10,952 nucleotides of DNA from Pseudomonadota bacterium (GCA_023442755.1 JAEZXS010000087.1:1-10952), one strand, 5' to 3'. Shown: positions 1 through 6,428, counted from the stretch's first letter. The notes: generated by a model from the sequence alone, not told the origin. Numbers and translations: made by a program.

Positions 1-1088
1 CCGGGGGACTGGTAGATTTCTATCACGCCCGGGCTCGCCATGAAATTGTTCTTGGGGTCTTCGGCAGTAATTCTCAGTTCGATTGCCGTGCCGCGGAAGG
101 TGATTTCGTCCTGCGATACGGACAGAGGTTCTCCGGCGGCGACCCGTATCTGTTCTCTTACGATGTCCAAGCCGGTAATGACTTCAGAAACCGTGTGTTC
201 GACCTGGATCCGGGTGTTCACCTCGAGAAAATAGAATTTGTCGTCTTGGTCGAGGAGAAACTCGACCGTCCCGGCATTAACATAATTACATGCGCGGGTG
301 GCCTGCACGGCCGTCTCGCAGATGCGCGCGCTGAGATCGTCGGGCAGGAAAGCGGGGGCGATTTCTATCATTTTCTGGTGGCGCCTTTGGATGGAACAGT
401 TTCTGGTTCCGAGGTGAACCACCTTGCCGTATGTATCTGCCAGCACCTGGACCTCGACGTGCCGCGGATTGGTGAGGCCCATTTCGAGATAGATGGCGTC
501 ATTGCCGAAAGCCATTCGGGCTTCGGATCGGGCCAGGGCAAGACTGCGCAGCAGCTCATCCCTGTTCTGGGTAACCCGGATGCCCCTGCCGCCGCCGCCC
601 GCCACGGCCTTGACCATGATGGGAAACCGGTGCTTTTCGGCAAACGCGGCCGCTATCCGCTCGCCCTCGGGACCGTCGGGAAGGACGTCAGTGCCCGGGA
701 TAACCGGGATTCCTGCCTCCGACATGATTCGCCGGGCTATGACCTTGCTGCCCATGTCGATGATGACCTGGGGAGGAGGGCCGATAAATACGAGGCCCGC
801 CTCGGTGCACTTTTTTGAAAAAGCGGGATTTTCCGCGAGGAATCCGTAGCCGGGGTGTATGGCCTCGGCCTGGGAACTCTGGGCAGCCTGTATAATGCGG
901 TCTATGTCGAGGTAGTCCCGCCTCGGCCCGGTGCCGATGCACACGGCTTCGTCGGCCCGCATGATGTGCATCGCGGCTTTGTCCGTTTCCTCATAGATGG
1001 CTACCGTTTTGATTCCAAGCTCCTGGGCAGAGCGCATGATACGGATGGCGATCTCGCCCCGGTTTGCAACCAACAGCTTTTTGAACAT
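1..1088 (-). CDS. accC: Biotin carboxylase subunit (acetyl-CoA/pyruvate carboxylase type), 3' end missing
   Basis: ATP-dependent carboxylation of the biotin carried by BCCP, the first half-reaction of acetyl-CoA, pyruvate or acyl-CoA carboxylase. I translated the minus strand from the ATG at 1088; it is open for 362 codons to the window edge, so the last ~80 or more residues are absent. The N-terminus MFKKLLVANRGEIAIRI is classic for the family. Visible ATP-grasp and catalytic residues (in brackets, the E. coli AccC residue as I recall it) are K115 (K116), K160 with Gly-rich loop GGGGRGI (165-170), H210 (H209), CSIQRRHQK (231-239; H236/K238), E277, E289, N291, R293, E297 (EVNTRIQVEH) and R339 (R338). 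The segment before the Cys reads GTRN rather than the E. coli ERD. The RBS is weak (AGCGAG, about 8 nt before ATG). No BCCP or carboxyltransferase gene is visible, so acetyl-CoA versus pyruvate carboxylase cannot be settled; the missing tail could also hold a fused biotinyl domain. Confidence 0.95.
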   Translation of the reverse strand, partial: MFKKLLVANRGEIAIRIMRSAQELGIKTVAIYEETDKAAMHIMRADEAVCIGTGPRRDYLDIDRIIQAAQSSQAEAIHPGYGFLAENPAFSKKCTEAGLVFIGPPPQVIIDMGSKVIARRIMSEAGIPVIPGTDVLPDGPEGERIAAAFAEKHRFPIMVKAVAGGGGRGIRVTQNRDELLRSLALARSEARMAFGNDAIYLEMGLTNPRHVEVQVLADTYGKVVHLGTRNCSIQRRHQKMIEIAPAFLPDDLSARICETAVQATRACNYVNAGTVEFLLDQDDKFYFLEVNTRIQVEHTVSEVITGLDIVREQIRVAAGEPLSVSQDEITFRGTAIELRITAEDPKNNFMASPGVIEIYQSP

Positions 1089-1163
1089 GATTGGCTCGCT
1101 TTCGGAAGAAAATAACGCCGTAGTGGTCCCGTGCGGACCCGAAAAGCCGATTAATGATTGTTT

Positions 1164-1193
1164 TTTATATCACACGGGACCGGGCAACATCAA
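1164..1193 (-). promoter_or_regulatory. Candidate sigma70 promoter for the biotin carboxylase gene
   Basis: On the minus strand a -35 TTGATG (1193-1188) is followed after 18 nt by a -10 TATAAA (1169-1164). TG-N lies directly before the -10, giving an extended -10. Transcription would start near 1157, leaving a leader of about 70 nt. The leader contains a small hairpin (GGTCC/GGACC, 1125-1139). Confidence 0.5.
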
Positions 1194-1271
1194 TGGGCGA
1201 GTGGCCGCAAAACGGCCCAGTATGCAGGAACGCAAGGGGGCACAAGCCCTGCACGGGCATCGAAATACATG

Positions 1272-1294
1272 ATTTTGTGCAATTTTCACAAAAT
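1272..1294 (-). terminator. Hairpin just after the stop of the small Cys protein gene
   Basis: A perfect 8-bp inverted repeat (ATTTTGTG/CACAAAAT) with a 7-nt AT-rich loop begins 2 nt beyond the minus-strand stop codon (1297-1299). Its position suggests a transcript 3' end. The stem is AT-rich and is followed only by a short mixed sequence rather than a clean U-run, so termination is not assured; it could instead stabilise the mRNA or bind a protein. Confidence 0.4.
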
Positions 1295-1296
1295 GC

Positions 1297-1551
1297 CTAA
1301 AGCGGAACACCTAATCTTTTTCGCCTGGTGCGATTTCGTTGGTTCAGGTTTTCACGATTCATAAGACTGCATTTAAAGGGCTTGATGATCGCATTGGCGT
1401 CCCATTTGGGTCTGTCGTCATCTTTCAGCAGGTCTTTTATGCTTGCCCAGCGTGCAGGATTATAATATTCGCACGTATTTCCCTCATTAAAAAATTCACA
1501 ATGTTGTTGACTAACGTATTTCTCGTACTTTTTACAGTACTTGATTTTCAT
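1297..1551 (-). CDS. Small Cys-containing hypothetical protein (84 aa)
   Basis: I do not recognise this protein. The minus-strand frame is open from an ATG at 1677, but I chose the internal ATG at 1551 because GGAGGG lies 5 nt upstream (1557-1562), whereas the earlier ATGs have no RBS. The 84-residue product starts MKIKYCKKYEKYVSQQHC and has cysteines at 6, 18, 27 and 61, with His17 beside Cys18. This could form a small metal site, but no known zinc-finger spacing fits. The middle contains KDLLKDDDRPKWD, and the C-terminus is strongly basic (RNRTRRKRL), which could bind nucleic acid. No signal peptide or membrane helix is seen. It stands alone between the biotin carboxylase promoter and the tRNA-Trp region, with a hairpin right after its stop. 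Local DNA is more AT-rich than the flanking genes. The RBS and ordered composition argue that it is real; function is unknown. Confidence 0.6.
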   Translation of the reverse strand: MKIKYCKKYEKYVSQQHCEFFNEGNTCEYYNPARWASIKDLLKDDDRPKWDANAIIKPFKCSLMNRENLNQRNRTRRKRLGVPL

Positions 1552-1574
1552 CTCTTCCCTCCAGTTGCCTCCCC

Positions 1575-1593
1575 ATGCATCATCTATATGCAT
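1575..1593. repeat. Paired ATGCAT palindromes upstream of the small Cys protein gene
   Basis: Two copies of the self-complementary hexamer ATGCAT (1575-1580 and 1588-1593) are separated by 7 nt, making a 19-bp dyad about 25-40 nt upstream of the start codon at 1551. The location would suit an operator, but it could be chance in AT-rich DNA. Confidence 0.25.
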
Positions 1594-1677
1594 CTTGGCT
1601 TCTGATCGGCTGCTCTTTGAAGTCAATCGCAAAATAATCAGTAATTCTGATGCTGCAAGACATTCATGGTAGAACAA

Positions 1678-1989
1678 GCTGGTGATTTTTGGCTAAGTTT
1701 TGAGCGTGAAAGAAACGAAAGAAAATGAAGTTGAATAGAGAATGAGTGGCGTATTCCGGGTCAGCCGGCGCGCATGAACAGAGCCGCTCTTTCGAGAGGA
1801 GCCGAGCGGCAGTATCCCCCGATTTGGAACCACTATATATCAGGTGAAAGGATCGTGAAAGAGAAATCATGAGTGAGCGTTCCGGCGCGGCTCGTTTTTC
1901 GGTCGGGCGGGACTTGCGATTGCAGGCCGGTCGCATTAATGAAGAAGGAGTTCCTGCCCGCAAACGGTGGGGGTGAGTGTCGTTTTTCC
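1678..1989. other. Intergenic stretch without a convincing gene
   Basis: About 310 nt upstream of the tRNA promoter. The only long open frame is on the minus strand (1664-1963, 99 codons); it has no RBS, low-complexity Arg/Ser/Phe-rich sequence and no recognisable motif, so I did not call it. A hairpin is visible at 1783-1810: an inner CTCT-TTCG-AGAG stable tetraloop stem (1787-1798), or alternatively a 7-bp GCCGCTC/GAGCGGC stem with a 14-nt loop. A small RNA cannot be excluded, but no promoter was identified. Confidence 0.4.
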
Positions 1990-2018
1990 TTTACTCAATC
2001 CGGTAAACCGGATATATA
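1990..2018 (+). promoter_or_regulatory. Candidate tRNA-Trp promoter containing a 16-bp palindrome
   Basis: A -35-like TTTACT (1990-1995) is separated by 17 nt from a -10-like TATATA (2013-2018). This would start transcription near 2025, just before the tRNA at 2032. The spacer is filled by the perfect inverted repeat ATCCGGTAAACCGGAT (1998-2013), which could be an operator or a hairpin (6-bp stem, TAAA loop). Both hexamers match consensus at only four of six positions, so the call rests mainly on spacing and position. Confidence 0.45.
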
Positions 2019-2031
2019 GATTTCCTCCTGC

Positions 2032-2108
2032 AGGCCAGTAGCTCTAACGGCTAGAGCATCGGACTCCAAATCCGAGGGTTGGGGGTTCGAATCCCTCCTG
2101 GCCTGCCA
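2032..2108 (+). tRNA. tRNA-Trp (CCA anticodon)
   Basis: The complete cloverleaf can be drawn. Acceptor stem: 2032-2038 (AGGCCAG) with 2098-2104 (CTGGCCT). D stem: GCTC/GAGC (2041-2044 with 2054-2057). Anticodon stem: TCGGA/TCCGA, with 7-nt loop CTCCAAA, anticodon CCA. Variable loop: 5 nt (GGGTT). T stem: GGGGG/CCCTC around TTCGAAT (2086-2092). The discriminator is G73, and CCA is encoded (2106-2108). The A1-U72 pair with G73 is typical of bacterial tRNA-Trp. The 9-nt D loop has T rather than the usual A at position 14, and GCTCTA/TAGAGC could extend the D stem. The gene stands alone with its own terminator, not in front of secE-nusG, where tRNA-Trp is often found. Confidence 0.95.
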
Positions 2109-2118
2109 GGAAAATCAG

Positions 2119-2157
2119 CAGGTTGCGGCGAGATGCCGCCCACCTGTTTTTCTTTTT
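2119..2157 (+). terminator. Rho-independent terminator of tRNA-Trp
   Basis: The stem is CAGGT (2119-2123) with ACCTG (2142-2146), then GCGGC (2125-2129) with GCCGC (2135-2139). A small internal loop separates the two helices, and the terminal loop is GAGAT. It is followed directly by TTTTTCTTTTT (2147-2157). It starts 11 nt after the tRNA CCA end. The opposite strand has only a short T-run, so it is mainly a plus-strand terminator, although it also sits about 40 nt beyond the stop of the convergent kinase gene. Confidence 0.85.
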
Positions 2158-2198
2158 GTACCCCTGTCTTTTCCCGTCCTGCAATGATCCGGCCGCGT

Positions 2199-4268
2199 TT
2201 AAAGAGTCGCCTGTTCCTGCGCACCATGTTTTACGGGCAGTGTCAGTATGAAAGTGGAGCCTTTTCCCGGGTCGCTCCTGGCCGTGATGCTTCCGCCGTG
2301 CCGTTCGATAATCTTCCTGCAGATCGCAAGCCCCATTCCGGTTCCCTCGTACGCGCTCCTTCCGTGCAGTCGCTGGAAAGGAGAAAAGATTTTATCGACA
2401 TACTTTTCATCGAAACCGATGCCGTTGTCCTGAACGAAAATCCGGTATGTATTATTCTCATCTGAATCGGCGTAAATTCTAATCCGGGGCTTATTGCCCC
2501 GGGGCTGGAACTTGAGTGCGTTTGCGATAAGGTTTTGAAAAAGTTGCCTCATTTGCGATTCGTCGGCTTCTATCCGGGGCAGGGCGGAAATTTCGATTAT
2601 TCCCTCGATCGCATTGAGATGATGTTCGAAAAGATGAAAAACTTCGTCGGCGACCTTATTGAGATCAACGGCGACAAACGGTTCTGGCCGGGTTGAAATG
2701 CGGGATAAGCGCAGCAGGTCCTGGATCAGTTGCTGCATCCGGCTTGCGGCATTCTCGATTCTCCTGAAGTATTCGCGCTCGGTCTCATTGAACTTGTCTT
2801 TACAGATATCCCTGATCATGCCGCCAAACATCTGTATTTTCCTGAGGGGCTCCTGAAGATCGTGGGAGGCGACGAAAGCGAACTCTTGAAGCTCTTTATT
2901 CATCAGCTCAACTTTCTTCAGGGTTTCGGTCAGCTCGGCAGTACGTTCGAGAACACGCGCCTCGAGTTCGTCGCGAGACCTTCTCAGTTCCTCTTCCATG
3001 CGTTTTTGGCTTGTGATGTCACGGGCGACATGCACGCTGCCCGACACGATGCCCTGCTCATCGTAAAGGGGGGTCGTACTGACCAGGAAATTGCCTCCGA
3101 ACCTTTCCTCATGAATTTCCGCCGTATGTTCCTTCCCGTCTTTCAGGGACTGCGAATACGGGCACCCCTTGGCAGGACAGACCATGTTATGGATCACTTC
3201 GTAACAGCGCAGGCCGAGATACTCTTCGTGTTTCATTCCCAATCGCTCGGTCAACGACCGATTTGCACGAATGATCCGGTGGTCGGTATCCATGATGGCG
3301 ATCAGGTCGGGGACGGAGTCAAACGTCCGCTCCCACTCGTTCTTGGCACGAAGGAGTTCACCTTCGATCTGCTTGCGGTCGGTGATGTCCTGCACCGTGC
3401 CGAAGGCGCCGGAAAGTTCACCATCTTCGAAGAACTCCAGCTCTGCCTGTTCTCGGACCCATTTGACCCGGCCGTCTACAACGATTCGGTGCTCCACATC
3501 GTATTTCTTGCCATGGAGCGCCTGCTGCCACTCCCGATTCACCATGTCACGGTCGTCAGGGTGAACGAAGGAAAGGAACTCCTTGTAATAGAGAGGTGTT
3601 GAAAGGGGAACACCGAAGATCCGGTATGTCTCATCGGACCAGAAAAGCTCATCATGGGACACTCTGATGCGCCAGTTGCCGACTTTTGCTACGGCCTGGG
3701 CCCGCTTCAAATCCCGTTCGATGTCCCGTAATTCGGCTTCGGTCTGGACCTGTTTTATCCGTTTTAGCCCAAGTTTGCTCACCATTACGGCAAAGGAGCT
3801 AAGAAAAGAGAGTATCGGGGGCAGACTGCTTTCCACCACAACTGGGATTTCAGAAACCGCGCTCAAGTACGCCGACTTATCGAAGCCGAACTCCCCGGCC
3901 TGGGAAAGGAAAAAATCCATGTCGGGCTTTTCGGTAAAGAATTGGCCGATGAACATGTTGGCAAGATGCTCCCCTTCGATGACAATCGGGGATGCGGCAT
4001 CCATGAGGCCGTTGAGGCAGCGGTACAGTGAGAAGGTGTTTCCCTCTATCGACGAATTTGCAAGCTGTGTATCGCTCTCAAGGCACCTGCAACGTGTTTG
4101 GGTGTTGACCCTGTGGAAGTCCATACAGAGCCTCTGCCAGGGGGAAGATACAAGGACAACTCCGTCAAGGTCGATTATGGCCGCAGGAATCCCTGCCACC
4201 TTGTAAAAATCCTCGAGAAGCTTTTGAATTTCGAAAACATCGATGAGATCCGGAAGTCTGTATTCCAT
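2199..4268 (-). CDS. PocR-PAS-PAS sensor histidine kinase (cytoplasmic)
   Basis: Likely autophosphorylating sensor kinase; no partner regulator is adjacent. Residues are numbered from the ATG at 4268 (689 aa). There is a PocR-type ligand-binding domain at ~5-165, with CRC (60-62), the YRCLNGLMD motif (82-90) and a GQFF end. A PAS_3-like domain follows at ~190-300 (GNWRIRV...FSFVHPDD-type layout, ending DITDRK), then a second PAS at ~310-425 with a CPAKGCP cysteine pair (364-370). After a coiled coil (~420-465) comes HisKA with SHDLQEPLRK (phospho-acceptor H469). The HATPase_c has N box QNLIANALKF, G1 DNGIGFD, F box FSPFQR, G2 GTGMGLA and G3 GKGSTF. There is no signal peptide or membrane helix, so it should sense a cytosolic ligand or redox state. 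The frame also opens at an ATG at 4319, but there AAGGA abuts the start. The ATG at 4268 has GGGA about 5 nt away and begins right at the PocR domain, so I prefer it. All catalytic boxes are intact. Confidence 0.92.
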   Translation of the reverse strand: MEYRLPDLIDVFEIQKLLEDFYKVAGIPAAIIDLDGVVLVSSPWQRLCMDFHRVNTQTRCRCLESDTQLANSSIEGNTFSLYRCLNGLMDAASPIVIEGEHLANMFIGQFFTEKPDMDFFLSQAGEFGFDKSAYLSAVSEIPVVVESSLPPILSFLSSFAVMVSKLGLKRIKQVQTEAELRDIERDLKRAQAVAKVGNWRIRVSHDELFWSDETYRIFGVPLSTPLYYKEFLSFVHPDDRDMVNREWQQALHGKKYDVEHRIVVDGRVKWVREQAELEFFEDGELSGAFGTVQDITDRKQIEGELLRAKNEWERTFDSVPDLIAIMDTDHRIIRANRSLTERLGMKHEEYLGLRCYEVIHNMVCPAKGCPYSQSLKDGKEHTAEIHEERFGGNFLVSTTPLYDEQGIVSGSVHVARDITSQKRMEEELRRSRDELEARVLERTAELTETLKKVELMNKELQEFAFVASHDLQEPLRKIQMFGGMIRDICKDKFNETEREYFRRIENAASRMQQLIQDLLRLSRISTRPEPFVAVDLNKVADEVFHLFEHHLNAIEGIIEISALPRIEADESQMRQLFQNLIANALKFQPRGNKPRIRIYADSDENNTYRIFVQDNGIGFDEKYVDKIFSPFQRLHGRSAYEGTGMGLAICRKIIERHGGSITARSDPGKGSTFILTLPVKHGAQEQATL

Positions 4269-4330
4269 CACAATCCCAGTAATCGGTATAGTTGAAAAAA
4301 CGGAGCGCTCCCCGCTCATTCCTTAGAGCC

Positions 4331-4359
4331 AAAGTAAAACGGGCCTGAAAGTATCACAA
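4331..4359 (-). promoter_or_regulatory. Weak candidate promoter for the histidine kinase gene
   Basis: Minus-strand TTGTGA (4359-4354), 17-nt spacer, TACTTT (4336-4331). Start of transcription would fall near 4324, almost on the ATG at 4319, which indirectly favours translation from 4268. A 10-bp palindrome GGAGCGCTCC (4302-4311) would then lie in the leader. The -10 matches consensus at only three positions. Confidence 0.25.
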
Positions 4360-4532
4360 GGATTTATGTTAATAATAACATAGCGATGAAAATACAAGGG
4401 CGACTCTGGGCGAAGATCATCGAAAATAACTCTGCAAAAACCACTCAAAAATGGGAGGACTGACGCGCCCGTCCCCGGAAACGATGTGCCTCTGCCATGC
4501 GCGCGATGTCTCCGGAAACCTGTTCCGCTTCG

Positions 4533-5477
4533 TTATTGATGGTAGTGCTTCCTCACCAAATAGACCGGCCTGTTCTTTGCCTCGATGTAAATGCGGCCAA
4601 TGTACTCTCCCAGCATTCCTATGCTGATCAATTGAACGCTTCCGAAGAACAATACAGCCACGAATGTGGATGCGTAACCCGGTACGTCCACACCGTAGAC
4701 GAGAACCTTCATTATTATGAACGACGCATATAACAAGGAGGTCAGTGCACCCAGTCCTCCAATGTAAGTCCAGAATTTCAAAGGGGTGGAGCTGAAACTG
4801 GTAACACCCTCGAGAGCAAAGTTCCAGAGCTTCCATCCCGAAAACTTCGTAGCGCCCGCCGCGCGTGGATTACGCACGTAATCGACTACTGCGGTCTTGA
4901 AACCGATCCACGCGAAGAGCCCTTTCATGAACCGATTCTGTTCGGGAAGTTGTTTCAGGGCATCAACTGCAATCCGGTCGAGCAGGCGAAAATCACCGAC
5001 ATTTTCAGGAATTTGTATACTGGAGAGGCGGTTATGAAAACAGTAAAAGAGTTCGGCCGTCTTTCTCTTGAGAAATGAATCGGAACTCCGGTCCACCCTC
5101 CTGGCCAGGACAACATCCGCCCCGTTCGACCAGGCCTCGATCATTTTGGGAATCAGTTCAGGGGGGTCTTGCAGATCCGCATCTATGGGAATGACAGCAT
5201 CGCCGGTAGCAATATCGAGTCCGGCCGTCAGGGCAGCTTCTTTTCCGAAATTCCGGGACAGTTCGATTACCTGATAGCGAGAGTCTTTTTCCACTATGGC
5301 GGTCAACTTTTGGAGCGTATTATCAGTGCTCCCGTCATCGACGCATACTACCTCGAAATCGAACCGAGCCAGTTTGTCGAGCGAGGGGGAGAGGGCATCA
5401 TAGAAATGGTCAACGCCCTCGCCCTCATTGTAGAATGGCACCACTATGGAAATCTTTCGACGATCGTTCATGTCCAT
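4533..5477 (-). CDS. Family 2 glycosyltransferase, GtrB/DPM1-like polyprenyl-phosphate glycosyltransferase
   Basis: Predicted to transfer a sugar from a nucleotide donor to undecaprenyl phosphate at the inner face of the cytoplasmic membrane, supplying lipid-linked sugar for glycan modification. The 314-residue product opens with the GT-A fold signature ISIVVPFYNE (9-18), then VDDGSTDNT (46-54), NFGKEAALTAG (76-86) and the metal/nucleotide-binding IDADLQDPPE (98-107). GDFRLLDR (161-168) and RFMKGLFAWIGF (182-193) are typical of the GtrB/YfdH/DPM1-like group. Two hydrophobic helices at ~237-262 and ~269-292, ending GMLGEYIGRIYIEAKNRP, match the C-terminal membrane anchor of that group. Length (~310) is normal. 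The ATG at 5477 has a poor RBS; the in-frame ATG at 5471 is an alternative. No flippase (GtrA-like) or acceptor-specific transferase lies beside it, so the sugar and acceptor are unknown. Confidence 0.93.
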   Translation of the reverse strand: MDMNDRRKISIVVPFYNEGEGVDHFYDALSPSLDKLARFDFEVVCVDDGSTDNTLQKLTAIVEKDSRYQVIELSRNFGKEAALTAGLDIATGDAVIPIDADLQDPPELIPKMIEAWSNGADVVLARRVDRSSDSFLKRKTAELFYCFHNRLSSIQIPENVGDFRLLDRIAVDALKQLPEQNRFMKGLFAWIGFKTAVVDYVRNPRAAGATKFSGWKLWNFALEGVTSFSSTPLKFWTYIGGLGALTSLLYASFIIMKVLVYGVDVPGYASTFVAVLFFGSVQLISIGMLGEYIGRIYIEAKNRPVYLVRKHYHQ

Positions 5478-5905
5478 CAGCCATTTTCCCTATAATTGAA
5501 CTGACTAAAGCTCCCGCCCCGATCTGACAGCTTAAAATACGGAATTTTACCATGTATGGCCGCATGGCGAAACGTAAAGAATTCAGGTAATCTCGTTTGA
5601 GGATTCTTCGTTGGTGGGGCCGCTTCAATCCGCCAGGGCAAGAGTCGCACCCCGCCGCAGGCAGAGCTTATCCGTATTTTGCAGAACAGTCCCACATTTC
5701 CCGTTTTCGAAAATCGGACTACACCGTAACCCTGTGATCCCCGCCGGATTTTCTCCTCCAAATCCTCCTAAAATTACATGCCCTGCATAGGTAATTTACC
5801 CGCTTGACTGGATTGTGGCTCACTTGCGTTTCCTCTAGACTCCCGCCCTTGTCCGGAAACGTTTTCCCGGCGTGAACCCAACCAAATTAAGCAAAGGAGG
5901 AAACT
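5478..5905. other. Intergenic region between divergent genes
   Basis: It separates the minus-strand glycosyltransferase from the plus-strand secreted protein, so promoters for both should lie here. No strong sigma70 or sigma54 promoter could be picked. TTGACT (5804-5809) has no -10 at a proper distance. A near-palindrome (CCGGAAACGTTTTCCCGG, 5853-5870) lies about 35 nt upstream of the start of the secreted protein and could be an operator. A 94-codon minus-strand frame with a TTG start (5477-5761) overlaps the glycosyltransferase start as TGATG, but its sequence looks non-coding. Confidence 0.4.
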
Positions 5906-6238
5906 ATGAATGCGAAAAAGTTGCGTATGGCTTTAATCCTGGCAATCTGCGTGTTTGCCGCCGTCCTCGCAATCAATTCGGCCGATGCGTACAGGATGGG
6001 CTATGGGAATGGGCTCGGTTACACCGGGGTTCCCTATTATTTCAATGATGGAAATTACTGGTACGGCTACGACGGCGACGACTACTACTGGAATGACGGC
6101 CGCGACTGGTGGGGGAGCTATGGCGGCTCTAACTGGTACAGGCATGACGGGGACGACTGGTGGCGTTATGACGGAAACCGGTATTCTCGTTATTACGGAG
6201 GGGACTGGCGATTCGATTGCTATGGATGCCGCTACTAG
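5906..6238 (+). CDS. Small secreted Tyr/Trp/Gly/Asp-rich repeat protein (110 aa)
   Basis: No family was recognised. The start is set by a strong RBS (AAGGAGG, 5 nt before ATG). Residues 1-28 form a clear Sec signal peptide: basic MNAKKLR, hydrophobic core ALILAICVFAAVLAI, cleavage expected after ADA. The predicted mature part is 82 residues. By my count it has 18 Tyr, 8 Trp, 2 Phe, 17 Gly and 12 Asp, with no Lys, Ala, Glu or Gln. Two imperfect tandem units of about 24 residues are visible, each starting DGDD followed by an aromatic pair (DGDDYYWNDGRDWW, DGDDWWRYDGNRY) and ending GG(S/D)(N)W. The C-terminus ends in a CxxC (CYGC, mature 77-80), able to form a disulfide or bind metal or heme. 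It resembles bacterial aromatic-Gly-rich surface or matrix peptides only in composition. Acidic Asp clusters might bind calcium. It is a single gene with a stem-loop after its stop. That it is exported is a strong inference; its role is unknown. Confidence 0.8.
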   Translation: MNAKKLRMALILAICVFAAVLAINSADAYRMGYGNGLGYTGVPYYFNDGNYWYGYDGDDYYWNDGRDWWGSYGGSNWYRHDGDDWWRYDGNRYSRYYGGDWRFDCYGCRY

Positions 6239-6246
6239 TTTGCACC

Positions 6247-6278
6247 TTCCGCTGCTGATCGTTCGGAAGCAGTCGGAA
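6247..6278 (+). terminator. Stem-loop after the secreted protein gene
   Basis: A 10-bp stem with one bulged T, TTCCGCTGCT (6247-6256) against AGCAG-T-CGGAA (6268-6278), with an 11-nt loop, starts 8 nt after the stop codon. It lacks a U-run, so it may be an mRNA-stabilising hairpin or a weak or Rho-assisted 3' end rather than a classical terminator. Confidence 0.4.
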
Positions 6279-6428
6279 CAGTAGAAATTCCACCTGAGGA
6301 GTTCCGGCTCACCTAAGAAGTCCGTTCGGCTGACGGCCGGATCCGAGCTGCGGCGCCGGCTCCTCAGCAGTTCCTCACACCCCCTTCAGGCTTTACCCGC
6401 AACTGTCTTGCTCAGCACGATATCCAAT

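Noticed and set aside
195..818. 207-codon plus-strand frame at the left end
   Set aside because: Antisense of biotin carboxylase, whose ATP-grasp motifs are all present on the minus strand.
1552..1677. N-terminal extension of the small Cys protein to the ATG at 1677
   Set aside because: The extension encodes the RBS of the internal ATG (1551), and neither upstream ATG has a ribosome binding site.
1664..1963. 99-codon minus-strand frame
   Set aside because: No RBS, no motif, Arg/Ser/Phe-rich random-looking sequence, overlaps hairpin-forming DNA.
2730..3602. 290-codon plus-strand frame inside the histidine kinase
   Set aside because: It is the antisense shadow of a kinase whose every domain motif is intact on the minus strand.
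4470..4520. Imperfect direct repeat of a GTTTCCGG(G/A)GAC-like sequence in the gap after the glycosyltransferase
   Set aside because: Only two short copies, no array structure, no associated genes; likely chance.
5096..5107. CCCTCCTGGCC match to the tRNA-Trp 3' end, as a possible integration (att) repeat
   Set aside because: Only 11 nt, inside the intact glycosyltransferase coding sequence, with no integrase or phage gene between the copies.
5816..5829. TGGCTCACTTGCG as a sigma54 promoter
   Set aside because: GG and GC elements are 7 nt apart rather than the required 10.
5804..5841. TTGACT...TAGACT as a sigma70 promoter for the secreted protein
   Set aside because: Spacer of 26 nt is far outside the usable range.
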